Shown here piece by piece: positions 18,232 through 26,866 of a DNA stretch of 60,504 nucleotides (the stretch's first letter is position 1; each line of letters starts with the position of its first letter). This DNA is from Ardenticatenaceae bacterium (GTDB taxonomy: Bacteria; Chloroflexota; Anaerolineae; Promineifilales; Promineifilaceae): positions 1-60,504 of the forward strand of contig WYBM01000080.1 in NCBI GenBank assembly GCA_011525915.1, in the 5' to 3' direction. Both the position numbers and the translations under genes were made by a program. The notes under the pieces are model-generated. The model was given only the letters and a program-made list of their open reading frames with translations, had not been told where the DNA came from and made no database searches.

Positions 18232-18492
18232 ATGTCAACGGAAAATAGTCACAAACGAACGAAACGTGGGGTGACCACAACAGATTCGGAAGTGATGAGA
18301 CCCACGAATCGGAAGAAACGGCATCTGACTGCCCAGTATAAAGCTCGGGTGCTGGCCGACATCGATGCCCTGCCCTATGGCCAAATCGGGGCCTACCTGC
18401 GGCGGGAAGGACTGTACTCCTCGCAAATCGCCCAGTGGCGCAAGCAAAGGTTAACTTTCATTATGCCCCGACACCAATGTCAAAGCTTGTAA
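18232..18492 (+). pseudogene. Truncated IS3-type OrfA (transposase helix-turn-helix)
   Basis: An 86-residue frame whose middle (LTAQYKARVLADIDALPYGQ, then IGAYLRREGLYSSQIAQWRK) matches the helix-turn-helix start of IS3-family OrfA proteins common in Chloroflexota. Similarity stops at about 18448, where the sequence runs into the 3' end of napD; the last 13 residues are read from the napD antisense. No OrfB is present. It marks an old insertion at the edge of the nap operon, next to the rearrangement scar. Confidence 0.7.
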
Positions 18493-18681
18493 CGAAGGGA
18501 TTGCATGCAAAGCATTTTCCAACTCCTTTTCAGCAGAATCTCCATCCGTCTCCGTTACCAAAATAATGAGGTCACGGTTTGTCGCTTCTGTCACCTCACA
18601 CGCAGGCATCGCCTCCAATGCGTTCACTAACTCAGACATCCGTCCCTCAACAGGGAAAGCCAAATAACTCTTAACAATCAT
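18451..18681 (-). CDS. napD: NapD-like chaperone of periplasmic nitrate reductase
   Basis: A 76-residue protein starting MIVKSYLAFPVEGRMSELVN, with the ferredoxin-like NapD pattern including ECVT-like strand CEVTEATNRDLIILVTET. NapD binds the Tat signal of NapA and holds it until the molybdenum cofactor is loaded. I chose the internal ATG at 18681 over an upstream start because the upstream residues are read from the 3' end of the NrfD gene and lack similarity. It is the last gene of the nap operon, 13 bp after the NrfD stop. RBS is weak. Confidence 0.75.
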   Translation of the reverse strand: MIVKSYLAFPVEGRMSELVNALEAMPACEVTEATNRDLIILVTETDGDSAEKELENALHAIPSLQALTLVSGHNES

Positions 18682-18694
18682 AATGACACACCCA

Positions 18695-19906
18695 TTAAGT
18701 AAGCAAATTTCGCATTCGTCCCGTCTCGATCGGTAAAGCAACCTTGACCAATAATGTAAAAATAAAAGCACCCATTGCCCAAATACCTAGAGTAACCAAC
18801 AGTTCAATCGCTGTGGGTGTATACTCCACAACTTTACCCCACTGACCAGGAATAAACCCTGGGATAATCAATCCCATCCCTTTCTCGATCCACACACTTA
18901 TAAAGAGCAACAAACATGCGATTTTCAAAAGTGTATGGTTTTTTCGCAAAGGGTTAATCGTCAAAATAGACGTTGCCACCACACCCATGAAAATGGCTGA
19001 CCAAATCCATGGACTGAGCGCATTAAAACCACGCAACCCAAAAAAGAGGTAAGTTGCACTTTGGTTGTGGTGTGTGGGGGAATAAAATTCGGTGAACAAT
19101 TCTGAAGCCAACATGATCAGGTTAACCTGCGCCGCAACCGTGACCACTAAAGCCAATTTATTGATCGTGACATCTTCGATTGGGTAAGTTGAGTTACGGC
19201 GAATGCCAAACAAGATGATGATCAGCAAAGCAGGGCCAGCCGCAAATGCAGAAGCTAAAAAGCGAGGCCCCAATAATGCTGTGTGCCAAAATGTACGCGA
19301 TGATAAGCCGGCAAATAAAAATGCTGTCACCATGTGCAAAAGAAAAGCCCAAAAAATAGACAAAAAGACACCGGGTAAATAGACGCTCTTTTTCGGTTCT
19401 TTGTTTTGATAATGATTAAACAGAATATAGAAAGGGATGGTCAAGTTTAGAAAGAGGTAACCATTGAGTACAATGACATCCCATGCCAACATTGATTGCG
19501 GCCAATTAAAAATGCCGATGACGGGCATCATATGCCACAAATTGGCGGGGCCACCCATATCGACAACAACAAAGGCTAAACACATGCACAAGGCGGCAAC
19601 TGCTAATCCTTCACCGATTAGAACCGCCCTTTGGAAATCTTTTTCGTTCAAAATGTAAGTGGGTAACACAAGCATCACAGCAGCGGCAGCAACGCCTACA
19701 AAAAAGGTGAAATTGGAAATGTATAACCCCCAGCTAACCGTGTCCGACATGCCTGTAACACGCAAACCCTCACGCAGTTGAATCGAATAAGCATACCCAC
19801 CAATCAACATCAGCAGGGTCATCAAACCCATCCACAAATGGTATTTTCTACTTCCTGTGGTAACGGCCGTTAAACTATCTTTAATAAAAGAAAAGAGAAT
19901 ATTCAT
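18695..19906 (-). CDS. NrfD/PsrC-type membrane quinol-interacting subunit
   Basis: About 403 residues with some ten hydrophobic segments, in the style of NrfD/PsrC/ActC membrane subunits that exchange electrons between quinol and a ferredoxin-like partner. The start MNILFSFIKDSLTAV at 19906 is preferred over one 24 bp upstream inside the previous gene. In this operon it probably replaces NapC as the quinol oxidase feeding NapAB through the four-cluster ferredoxin encoded upstream. Whether it pumps or conserves energy is unknown. Gap to the ferredoxin gene is 5 bp, so the two are coupled. Confidence 0.8.
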   Translation of the reverse strand: MNILFSFIKDSLTAVTTGSRKYHLWMGLMTLLMLIGGYAYSIQLREGLRVTGMSDTVSWGLYISNFTFFVGVAAAAVMLVLPTYILNEKDFQRAVLIGEGLAVAALCMCLAFVVVDMGGPANLWHMMPVIGIFNWPQSMLAWDVIVLNGYLFLNLTIPFYILFNHYQNKEPKKSVYLPGVFLSIFWAFLLHMVTAFLFAGLSSRTFWHTALLGPRFLASAFAAGPALLIIILFGIRRNSTYPIEDVTINKLALVVTVAAQVNLIMLASELFTEFYSPTHHNQSATYLFFGLRGFNALSPWIWSAIFMGVVATSILTINPLRKNHTLLKIACLLLFISVWIEKGMGLIIPGFIPGQWGKVVEYTPTAIELLVTLGIWAMGAFIFTLLVKVALPIETGRMRNLLT

Positions 19907-19911
19907 AGAAC

Positions 19912-21267
19912 TTAATCCATAAAGTACCAAAATTTTGGCTCTGTACCTAAATCTTCCTTCAACCGAAATACTTTCTTGTTTTTAAGAATCCAGCGAATAT
20001 CACTGTTCGGATCGAGCAAATTACCGAAGATACGGGCGCCTGTTGGACACGCTTCAACACAAGCAGGATTTTTACCTTGGCGCGTTCGTTGAATACAGAA
20101 AGTGCATTTTTCAGTCACCCCCTGTTTACGTAAACGATTGCCCAGATAATGTTGATTGCCATTCACCTCTTCCACCGAAATCACAGGGTCAGCCCAGTTA
20201 AAGCGCCGGGCATCATACGGACAGGCTGCAATGCAGTAACGACAGCCGATACACCAATCATAATCCACAACCACAATCCCATCTTCTTCTTTCCATGTTG
20301 CTTTGACAGGGCAGACAGGAATACAGGGCGCATTTTCGCAATGGAAACATTGCGTGCCGACATAATAATGTCCTTCAGCTGGCACCTCATGGTAATAATT
20401 ATCGTTTGCTTCATCGAAGTTCATTTGCCCCTGTTTGTGTTCATGAATGCGAATGTAACGCATATCAGAGGCACGATCTTGATTGTTTTCTGCCAAACAG
20501 CCACGAACACAATCCATGTAACCACGACATTTAGAGATGTTAAAGGCATAGCCATACAACACGCCAGGGATTGCGCCATCAGTTGAAATATTTATTGTCT
20601 CACCCGTTTTTGACTCATATAGTCGTTCCAGCCTATCAACCGTTTGCCCTTTTTCCTCATCACTCATCAAACGGAAATTGCCCTTGAAATACTCATCCCA
20701 CTTCATGTCAGATGTGGAGCTTTCAGGTGAGTCGCCCGGCGTACAACCAAATTGCAAAGCCGTAAACCCTACCAACAAACTTGCCGCAATCATCTTCATG
20801 GCCTCACGCCGATCAACCTTAGTGGCGAGTTGTCCAATATTGGCAGCAAGCGCCTTACGCACGGCCGTACTATCCCAACCATCCCCCTGCTTGCTCAAAT
20901 GAATGATGTTTTCAAGCCGATCTAAGTCCAGATCATCCGTTAACGCCGTCGCCTTCTCATGATTGAGTTCAGGATCAACATCCATAAACATATTGACCAG
21001 CATCTCTTGGATACCCGTTGCATTAGATGGAAACGAATCAGTTGAGCAAGCACAACCGCTGCCACAACTTTTCCCTTGGGCCATCGTCGGCAACGGAATT
21101 GTAGAAATGCCAGGCTGGCCGCCTTGCGGTTCTAAACCAGCCGTTGGGCTAACCGCTATCGTCACACCATCGTCACCAATCGTCAGCAAATTTGGTTGAA
21201 CTTCATGGTTTTCCGGCAGCGGCTTGTATTCATATTCTGACCAAAGCTTTTTGTTAAAAATGTTCAT
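19912..21267 (-). CDS. Four [4Fe-4S] cluster ferredoxin subunit with long N-terminal extension
   Basis: A 451-residue protein. The C-terminal 230 residues are a DmsB/NrfC/PsrB-like electron carrier with four cysteine groups: CRGYMDCVRGC, CFHCENAPCIPVCP, CIGCRYCIAACP and CTFCIQ...CVEACP. The N-terminal 150 residues are unusual: they include a CGSGCAC motif near residue 73 and then an internal twin-arginine-like segment (DRREAMKMIAASLLVGFTAL, followed by GC as in a lipobox). It may be exported with an uncleaved cytoplasmic portion or processed inside. It should pass electrons between the NrfD subunit and the cytochromes or NapA. Confidence 0.8.
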   Translation of the reverse strand: MNIFNKKLWSEYEYKPLPENHEVQPNLLTIGDDGVTIAVSPTAGLEPQGGQPGISTIPLPTMAQGKSCGSGCACSTDSFPSNATGIQEMLVNMFMDVDPELNHEKATALTDDLDLDRLENIIHLSKQGDGWDSTAVRKALAANIGQLATKVDRREAMKMIAASLLVGFTALQFGCTPGDSPESSTSDMKWDEYFKGNFRLMSDEEKGQTVDRLERLYESKTGETINISTDGAIPGVLYGYAFNISKCRGYMDCVRGCLAENNQDRASDMRYIRIHEHKQGQMNFDEANDNYYHEVPAEGHYYVGTQCFHCENAPCIPVCPVKATWKEEDGIVVVDYDWCIGCRYCIAACPYDARRFNWADPVISVEEVNGNQHYLGNRLRKQGVTEKCTFCIQRTRQGKNPACVEACPTGARIFGNLLDPNSDIRWILKNKKVFRLKEDLGTEPKFWYFMD

Positions 21268-21270
21268 GCG

Positions 21271-21876
21271 TTATTCCCCAATACCGCTGCCCATAACCGC
21301 AGGCCAACGTTTATCCCATGCTGGAGCATGTGGGTTGTGGCAACCGACACAACTCTCAACAACACGTGGCTCGGCCCATCCTTCCATTCGCTTACCATGT
21401 GCGCCACCAACCCAATCACCATATTGCAAGCTATGGCATTGCGCACAAACCTGATAGCTGTGATCGTATTCGACAGGTGTACCAGCCAATGTGTGTAATG
21501 AATCGAGATTATCGATCGTGTGGCATGTTGCACATGTCATCACATCAGACGAAGCATGATCGAGTTTAATGTTCCAGTGTGGTTCTGTTTCAATTTTCAA
21601 GGCGCTGTCCAATTGCGGTTCGTGGCAGCTGGAGCATGGATATTTTTCCATCTTATCTGTATGTGTAAGCGTTTGGAATGACGCCGAATCTGTTTCCACT
21701 GCAACCGTTTTATACTCCAACAGCAACCCTGATATATCGATGTCAATTGGTTCAGGATGCATAGAAGTATGTTCCAATTGGGTCACCAAACTTTTGCTGT
21801 GAGATCGCGATTCAGCCGAACAGCCCACAGCCAAAATGGTTATTATCGCCAACACAAAAATAAATAAGCGTCTCAT
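21271..21876 (-). CDS. Tetraheme c-type cytochrome lipoprotein
   Basis: A 201-residue protein starting MRRLFIFVLAIITILAVGC, a lipoprotein signal with the lipobox cysteine in LAVGCSAE. Four heme c sites are visible: CSSCH, CATCH, CAQCH and CVGCH, with extra histidines that could serve as distal ligands. It probably lies on the outer face of the membrane and carries electrons to NapB/NapA. I chose ATG at 21876, which overlaps the upstream napB stop as ATGA, over a GTG nine bases earlier. Similarity to a named cytochrome family could not be settled. Confidence 0.8.
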   Translation of the reverse strand: MRRLFIFVLAIITILAVGCSAESRSHSKSLVTQLEHTSMHPEPIDIDISGLLLEYKTVAVETDSASFQTLTHTDKMEKYPCSSCHEPQLDSALKIETEPHWNIKLDHASSDVMTCATCHTIDNLDSLHTLAGTPVEYDHSYQVCAQCHSLQYGDWVGGAHGKRMEGWAEPRVVESCVGCHNPHAPAWDKRWPAVMGSGIGE

Positions 21877-22550
21877 CGTTCCCACTCCCCCTCTGTCTCA
21901 ATCAAAACATGACATTGGAGACAATTTTCGCGCTCTGGGTGGGTAACGCGAATTTCGACAGGCGCTGCTGGCCCCGCATGGCAAGAAATGCAATTTTCAC
22001 GCATTTCGGGCGCATGTTGAATAGGTGGTGGACTGTCCAGCAAAACGGTATCACCCAACGACGGCCCCGCTGCTGTTTGCCAATCTGATTCCACAAACAA
22101 TTCGGTTGTATTCACAGGAACATGACATTGATTACAACTAAGCAGTTCAGGATGCGGCACAATAGGTGCATATGCCTTATATTTGGCCACATAATCACCG
22201 GTCGTATGACATTGCAGACAATCATTGCCGCCAATGCTCTGCGTATCCACCGGATGAGGAACGATGGGCGGTGCGCCTAAATAAGCGCGTCGCTTATAAT
22301 AGTCAGAAAGATTGCGACCATCTATGGGAAACCCAGACTCATTCATGTAGGCGCTAAAATCAGCTGATTGTGCAAACGTTTCCACGCGGACAGGTCGCGA
22401 TGGTGATCCATTGCCTCTCCACTCGCTCAACTCGGCATCTTGTGAATTTTTCCACAAACTTGTTCCCACAAGGAACACCACGGCAGCAAACAAGATGCTG
22501 GTTAACAGTATCATTACAATACGTGATCCTACATGGTTGTCATTTTGCAT
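21873..22550 (-). CDS. napB: NapB-like cytochrome c subunit extended to four hemes
   Basis: A 225-residue membrane-anchored protein (hydrophobic segment at about 12-30). The centre has the NapB signature: RRAYLGAPPIVPHPVD, CLQCH, then APIVPHPELLSCNQCHVP, giving the usual two hemes. After this come two more heme sites, CISCH and CLQCH, not found in standard diheme NapB. It should be the direct electron donor of NapA in the periplasm-like space. ATGA overlap with the next cytochrome gene and a 9-bp gap from napA show a tight operon. The C-terminal extension may be a fused diheme module. Confidence 0.8.
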   Translation of the reverse strand: MQNDNHVGSRIVMILLTSILFAAVVFLVGTSLWKNSQDAELSEWRGNGSPSRPVRVETFAQSADFSAYMNESGFPIDGRNLSDYYKRRAYLGAPPIVPHPVDTQSIGGNDCLQCHTTGDYVAKYKAYAPIVPHPELLSCNQCHVPVNTTELFVESDWQTAAGPSLGDTVLLDSPPPIQHAPEMRENCISCHAGPAAPVEIRVTHPERENCLQCHVLIETEGEWER

Positions 22551-22559
22551 AGATCACCT

Positions 22560-24917
22560 TTATGAAATTTTTTCGACACGCACGGCACATTTTTTGTAGT
22601 CAGGCTCTTTTGAGATCGGGCAAAATGCATCGAGCGTCAACTCATTAATCAGCATCGACTCGTCGAAAAAGGGCACAAATACATGTCCAGGCATAGGGCG
22701 TCCCCGTTTGTCGACCGATGCGGGCAGTTCGAGCGAACCACGTGGTGACACCAAACGCACGATTTCGCCATGTTGGATTCCCATTTCAAGGGCATCATCG
22801 GGGCTAAGTTCCACATACCCATGTGGCATTGCCTGATGCAAGACGGAAACTCGCCGCGTCATTGAGCCAGTGTGCCAATGTTCCACCACGCGCCCTGTAC
22901 AAAGCCAAAATGGAAACGCTTCACTTGGTTCTTCGGCAGCGGGTTCATACGGCCGTTGCCACACCCAAGCCTTGCCCTCTGGTTTGCCATAAAAATCGTA
23001 ATCTTCCTGCGTTGTTGCGGGATCATATGCAGCGTTATAACGCCACAACGTTTCCTTACCATCAACAAACGGCCAACGAACACCAGGGCGTTCTTTTAGT
23101 ACTTCATAAGGTGCCATGCCATGCTTTGCACCTTCATGGAAACGAGTGTACTCCTTCCAAATTTGTTCGACATGATCCGCCTCATCCCATGGGAAAAGCT
23201 CCTCAAACCCCAAGCGGCGGGCCACTTCAATTAACTGCCAGGTGTCGCTCATCGCCTCGCCAGGAGGTTGAACCAATTGGTCCCAGTGCTGCGTGCGCCG
23301 CTCCGAATTGCCAAACAGCCCTTCGCGCTCAATCCACATGGCTGATGGCAAAATCACATCAGCAATATCAGTTGTGGGGGTCGGATACACATCCGAAACA
23401 ACAACAAACCGCCCTTCTTTCAAGCTGCCATCACGATACCGCTTCAGCTTAGGCATACTCACCATTGGATTGCTGACCTGAATCCACATGAAGCGTATGT
23501 CACCGCGATCAAGCGCACGGAACATTTCAACTGTATGATAGGTTGGTTTGGGCGGGATATTTTCAACGGGTACATTCCAAATTTCAGCCGCTAATTCCCG
23601 TGCTTCTTCTTGATCCACTGTACCATGCGGTAACTTATGGGTTAAGGTTCCCACTTCGCGCACTGTGCCACACGCGCTTGGTTGTCCTGTCAATGAAAAC
23701 GGGCTGTTGCCAGGCGATGAGATTTTCCCAACCAACAAATGGATGTTGTAAATCAGATTATTCATCCATGTACCGCGCACATGCTGGTTAACCCCCATGC
23801 ACCAAAAACTGGTCACTTTGCGATTGGGGTCACCATACAATGTCGCCAAATAGCGAATATCGCTCACCGAAACCCCTGTCAATTTTGATACTTTTTCTGG
23901 GGCATAATCTTCTAAAAATGTCTTAAAATCTTCGAATGAGATATCCGTCGGCTCGTCTGTAAAGGCAAACCCATCTTCTGTACCATAGCCAATATCGGTT
24001 TTCCCCGATTTGAAGGTGCAATGCCGCTCTACAAAACGCTCGTGAACTTGTCCGTTGCGAATGATTTCGTAACAAATGGCGTTAGCGATGGCCAGATCTG
24101 TTTGGGGATTAAATATGATCGAACGATTAGCCGCTAAACTGGTGCGGGTTGAACGGGTGGCAAGGTCAATAATTTTGACATCTTTGCGCTTCTGTCGCTG
24201 CTCCAACATGCGTGAAAAGAGAACGGGGTGCATCTCGGCCATGTTATTGCCCCAAAGGACAAAAACGTCTGCATAGTCAATGTCATCATAACAACCCATT
24301 GGCTCATCCAGCCCAAACCCTGACACAAACCCTGTAACCGCGCTTGCCATACAAAGTCGGGCGTTTGCTTCGACGTTGTTGGTTCCAATCGCTCCTTTGA
24401 ATAACTTGTTGGCTACGTACCCGTCGGGAATGGTCCATTGGCCTGAACCGTAAATGGAGACCGCATCTTTCCCATTTTCGGCAATGGTCTCTTGCATTTT
24501 CTGAGCGACCAAATCAAGTGCTTCACTGATTGGTGTTTCGACGAGTTCCCCGTTTTTGCGGACATACGCTTTTTTGAGGCGATCTTTGCCGTAAAGGGCC
24601 ATCACAGAGTGGTATCCTTTGACGCAGCATAACCCTTTGTTGACTTGGCTGGCGGGGTCGCCTTTGACGGCAACGGCACGCCCCTCAGCTAAGCCAATGA
24701 GCAGTCCACACCCAACACCACAAAAGCGGCAGGGGGCTTTCTTCCATGTCACATCATCAATTGATATATCAACTGCATTGAGCTTTGCCTGTACTTGTTT
24801 ATCTTGCAAATCTTTTGCAAACAACACCCCAGGAAAGATGGTGGAAGCGGCCGTCATGGCAGCTATGGCGGCCATCTGTTTCAAGAATTGTCGCCGTGTT
24901 GTCGTTTCTTGTCTCAT
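22560..24917 (-). CDS. napA: Periplasmic-type nitrate reductase catalytic subunit
   Basis: A 785-residue molybdopterin oxidoreductase reducing nitrate to nitrite. The Tat signal has R8-R9 (TTRRQFLKQMAAIAAM). The [4Fe-4S] motif CRFCGVGCG with a fourth cysteine in GLCCVKGY follows WKKAPC as in NapA. The molybdenum-ligand cysteine is in NARLCMASAV. C-terminal motifs GRVVEHWHTGSMTRR and PRGSLELPA fit cofactor binding. Length is a little below proteobacterial NapA (~830). NapB and NapD in the same operon support nitrate as substrate; a related oxyanion cannot be excluded. First gene of the operon. Confidence 0.88.
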   Translation of the reverse strand: MRQETTTRRQFLKQMAAIAAMTAASTIFPGVLFAKDLQDKQVQAKLNAVDISIDDVTWKKAPCRFCGVGCGLLIGLAEGRAVAVKGDPASQVNKGLCCVKGYHSVMALYGKDRLKKAYVRKNGELVETPISEALDLVAQKMQETIAENGKDAVSIYGSGQWTIPDGYVANKLFKGAIGTNNVEANARLCMASAVTGFVSGFGLDEPMGCYDDIDYADVFVLWGNNMAEMHPVLFSRMLEQRQKRKDVKIIDLATRSTRTSLAANRSIIFNPQTDLAIANAICYEIIRNGQVHERFVERHCTFKSGKTDIGYGTEDGFAFTDEPTDISFEDFKTFLEDYAPEKVSKLTGVSVSDIRYLATLYGDPNRKVTSFWCMGVNQHVRGTWMNNLIYNIHLLVGKISSPGNSPFSLTGQPSACGTVREVGTLTHKLPHGTVDQEEARELAAEIWNVPVENIPPKPTYHTVEMFRALDRGDIRFMWIQVSNPMVSMPKLKRYRDGSLKEGRFVVVSDVYPTPTTDIADVILPSAMWIEREGLFGNSERRTQHWDQLVQPPGEAMSDTWQLIEVARRLGFEELFPWDEADHVEQIWKEYTRFHEGAKHGMAPYEVLKERPGVRWPFVDGKETLWRYNAAYDPATTQEDYDFYGKPEGKAWVWQRPYEPAAEEPSEAFPFWLCTGRVVEHWHTGSMTRRVSVLHQAMPHGYVELSPDDALEMGIQHGEIVRLVSPRGSLELPASVDKRGRPMPGHVFVPFFDESMLINELTLDAFCPISKEPDYKKCAVRVEKIS

Positions 24918-24946
24918 AACCTATCCTTTTTATGTCAAATCGATCG

Positions 24947-24963
24947 TTGATCACCTTAATCAA
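24947..24963. promoter_or_regulatory. TTGAT...ATCAA palindrome upstream of napA
   Basis: TTGAT (24947-24951) and ATCAA (24959-24963) form a perfect dyad 30 bp upstream of the napA start. The half sites equal those of FNR/CRP-family regulators, but the spacer is 7 bases instead of the canonical 4. Anaerobic or nitrate-linked control would make sense; the spacing makes it uncertain. Confidence 0.3.
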
Positions 24964-25296
24964 ATGTCGGGTGGCCAAGTGAGGTTATCTCATACCAAAT
25001 ATATGGGAGTGCCAGGCAAAATCGGCAAAAGCACTCCATATTTTGGTGTTCGCACCAAAGTCATGTTGCACTTAAAATACCAAATGTGGTGCAGTATTGA
25101 GCGATTTTGATTTTTGTTTTGCCTCAACCAATTTGCGCTCCTGAATCCTTAGGGAGGTTGGGGATAATCTCACCTTACTACTAAATTTCGCCGGCCTATT
25201 ATATTGGAATTTTAGATTGGATCGAGTGACAAAAGTACTTTATAGTAATTCAACAAGAGACGACATGAGCTTGATCTCAACCCCATGAATGAAAGC
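24964..25296. other. AT-rich spacer with nested inverted repeats
   Basis: Between napA and patatin there is no gene. ACCAAATATATGGGAGTGC (24994-25012) is an imperfect inverted copy of GCACTCCATATTTTGGT (25031-25047). Overlapping it, TTTGGTG (25042-25048) and CACCAAA (25053-25059) form a short hairpin with loop TTCG. These could be promoter operators, a small RNA or the end of a lost mobile element. Confidence 0.5.
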
Positions 25297-25354
25297 CACC
25301 CTCCCGGAGGGTTCATCCCAGATGACCTCTGCCGTAGAAGCCTCCGGGAGGGTG
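25297..25354 (+). terminator. Long-stem hairpin with T-run in the patatin leader
   Basis: CACCCTCCCGGAGG (25297-25310) and CCTCCGGGAGGGTG (25341-25354) form a perfect 14-bp stem with a 30-base loop, followed by TTTT. It ends 19 bp before the patatin start. It may end transcription from an upstream promoter or act as an attenuator. The 3' half lies next to the RBS AGGGAGGA but does not cover it. Confidence 0.5.
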
Positions 25355-25372
25355 TTTTCAAGGGAGGAACCC

Positions 25373-26293
25373 ATGAGCAAATTTCGCATTTTGTGCCTGG
25401 ATGGCGGTGGCATCCGTGGGTTGTACACGGCCGTGCTGCTAGACCGGTTGGTGACGGCCGTGCCCACCTTTTTAGATGACATCCACCTTTATGCCGGTAC
25501 GTCTACCGGCGGCATTTTGGCCTTGGGGTTGGCTTCCGGCCGCACACCAGCCGAGGGAATTGCCCTTTACCAGCAGTGGGGCCCCCGTATATTTTCCCGC
25601 ACGTGGGTCTGGAAATTACGCACAGTATGGGGATTGCTGGGCGCAAAATATAATAATCAGATGCTGCATGAAGCGGTTACCAGCGAGTTGGGGGCATTGA
25701 CCATGAATGACCTGGCGCAGCAGCGCAAAAACGTCCTAATTTCCAGCTTTGATCTGGCTGACGAGTCTCATGCTTATCGCTGTTGGGGGCCCAAATTTTT
25801 TCATAACTTTCTTGACCGAACCGGCGATCCTGATGAACTTTTGGCCGATGTGGCCATGTACACCAGTGCCGCGCCCACCTACTTCCCTTCGTACAAAGGG
25901 TATGTGGATGGGGGCGTGGCGGCCAACAGCCCCACGATGGCGGCGTTGGCGCAGGCGCTTGATCCGGGTACCGGTGGCCAACAATTAGCTGATATTCGGC
26001 TGCTTTCTCTGGGGACGGGTGTGGTCATCCGCTCTATCTCCGGGCAGCGGCATAATTGGGGAGTGTTACCATGGGCCAGCCCGGCCATTCCTATCATGCT
26101 GGAAGGTTCAATGGATGCCCAAAATTATGAGTGCCACCGGGTGTTAGGCACAACCCAATACCATCGGCTAAATGCGATACTGCCTGAACCTATAGAATTG
26201 GATGATGTCGGCGGTATGGATAAGCTTATTCAGTTTGCCAATGCCGTAGATATTGGGCCGACAGTTGCCTGGATTGGGCAAAACTTTTTGTAA
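25373..26293 (+). CDS. Patatin-like phospholipase
   Basis: A 306-residue lipid acyl hydrolase. The oxyanion motif is LDGGGIRG (residues 9-16), the nucleophile Ser44 lies in GTSTGG, and the catalytic aspartate is in YVDGGVAANSP. The Ser-Asp dyad is complete. It probably hydrolyses membrane or storage lipids; no signal peptide is seen, so it is cytoplasmic. The start ATG at 25373 is preferred because AAGGGAGGAAC precedes it, whereas an upstream in-frame ATG lies before the leader hairpin. Part of its 5' end is duplicated at 18132-18163. Confidence 0.88.
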   Translation: MSKFRILCLDGGGIRGLYTAVLLDRLVTAVPTFLDDIHLYAGTSTGGILALGLASGRTPAEGIALYQQWGPRIFSRTWVWKLRTVWGLLGAKYNNQMLHEAVTSELGALTMNDLAQQRKNVLISSFDLADESHAYRCWGPKFFHNFLDRTGDPDELLADVAMYTSAAPTYFPSYKGYVDGGVAANSPTMAALAQALDPGTGGQQLADIRLLSLGTGVVIRSISGQRHNWGVLPWASPAIPIMLEGSMDAQNYECHRVLGTTQYHRLNAILPEPIELDDVGGMDKLIQFANAVDIGPTVAWIGQNFL

Positions 26294-26302
26294 GCGCCAG
26301 CT

Positions 26303-26680
26303 TCAGGCTGAAATGCTTTTTTGTGTCAGCGAATCTATCTGTGTAAATAGAGCAGCGAAATTGATGGGTTTGCGCACGTAACCATCACAGTGAATGGTAT
26401 GGAACTTTTCTTGCGCGGCCGGGAAAGATTGGGCGGTTACGGCCAAAACGGGAATCGTAGCGGTATGGGGCGAGGATTTGAGCGCCTCGGTGGCTTGCCA
26501 GCCATCAAGTACAGGAAGCAGCAAGTCCATAAGGATTAAATCGGGCTTTTCAGCCTCGGCCAGAAAGATACCATCCTGGCCATTAGACGCTACAAGAACC
26601 TGGTGTTCTTGATGCTGTAGTTGAAGCACCATTAAATTTTGGATGAAAAGATCATCTTCGATTACCAGAATCTTGGCCAC
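26303..26680 (-). CDS. Single-domain response regulator (CheY-like)
   Basis: A 125-residue receiver domain with the acidic pocket Asp9-Asp10, phospho-acceptor Asp52 in LILMDLLLPVLDGW, the conserved Thr/Ser position in VLAVTAQ and the lysine in YVRKPIN. No output domain is attached, so it acts by protein contact or as a phosphorelay step. No histidine kinase gene is adjacent. It is convergent with patatin, the stops being 10 bp apart. Confidence 0.9.
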   Translation of the reverse strand: MAKILVIEDDLFIQNLMVLQLQHQEHQVLVASNGQDGIFLAEAEKPDLILMDLLLPVLDGWQATEALKSSPHTATIPVLAVTAQSFPAAQEKFHTIHCDGYVRKPINFAALFTQIDSLTQKSISA

Positions 26681-26866
26681 TTTGCCTTCCTGAAGTTGTT
26701 AGAGTGAGGGGTGTGGTTCTTCCCTAAACCAGGCGAAGTGTCAGGTGCTTTACGCCTTCTGGCGAATAGGAAAACTTTCCAGTACCCAGCTACTATTTAA
26801 CCCCTATATTGTTGTGCCTGCCTGGAAATTTGTCAAGCGTCACTATTTGGTTAAACTGGCGGAGCT

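Noticed and set aside
22823..23452. 209-residue antisense frame in napA
   Set aside because: NapA is intact in the other frame and the antisense product has no family features.
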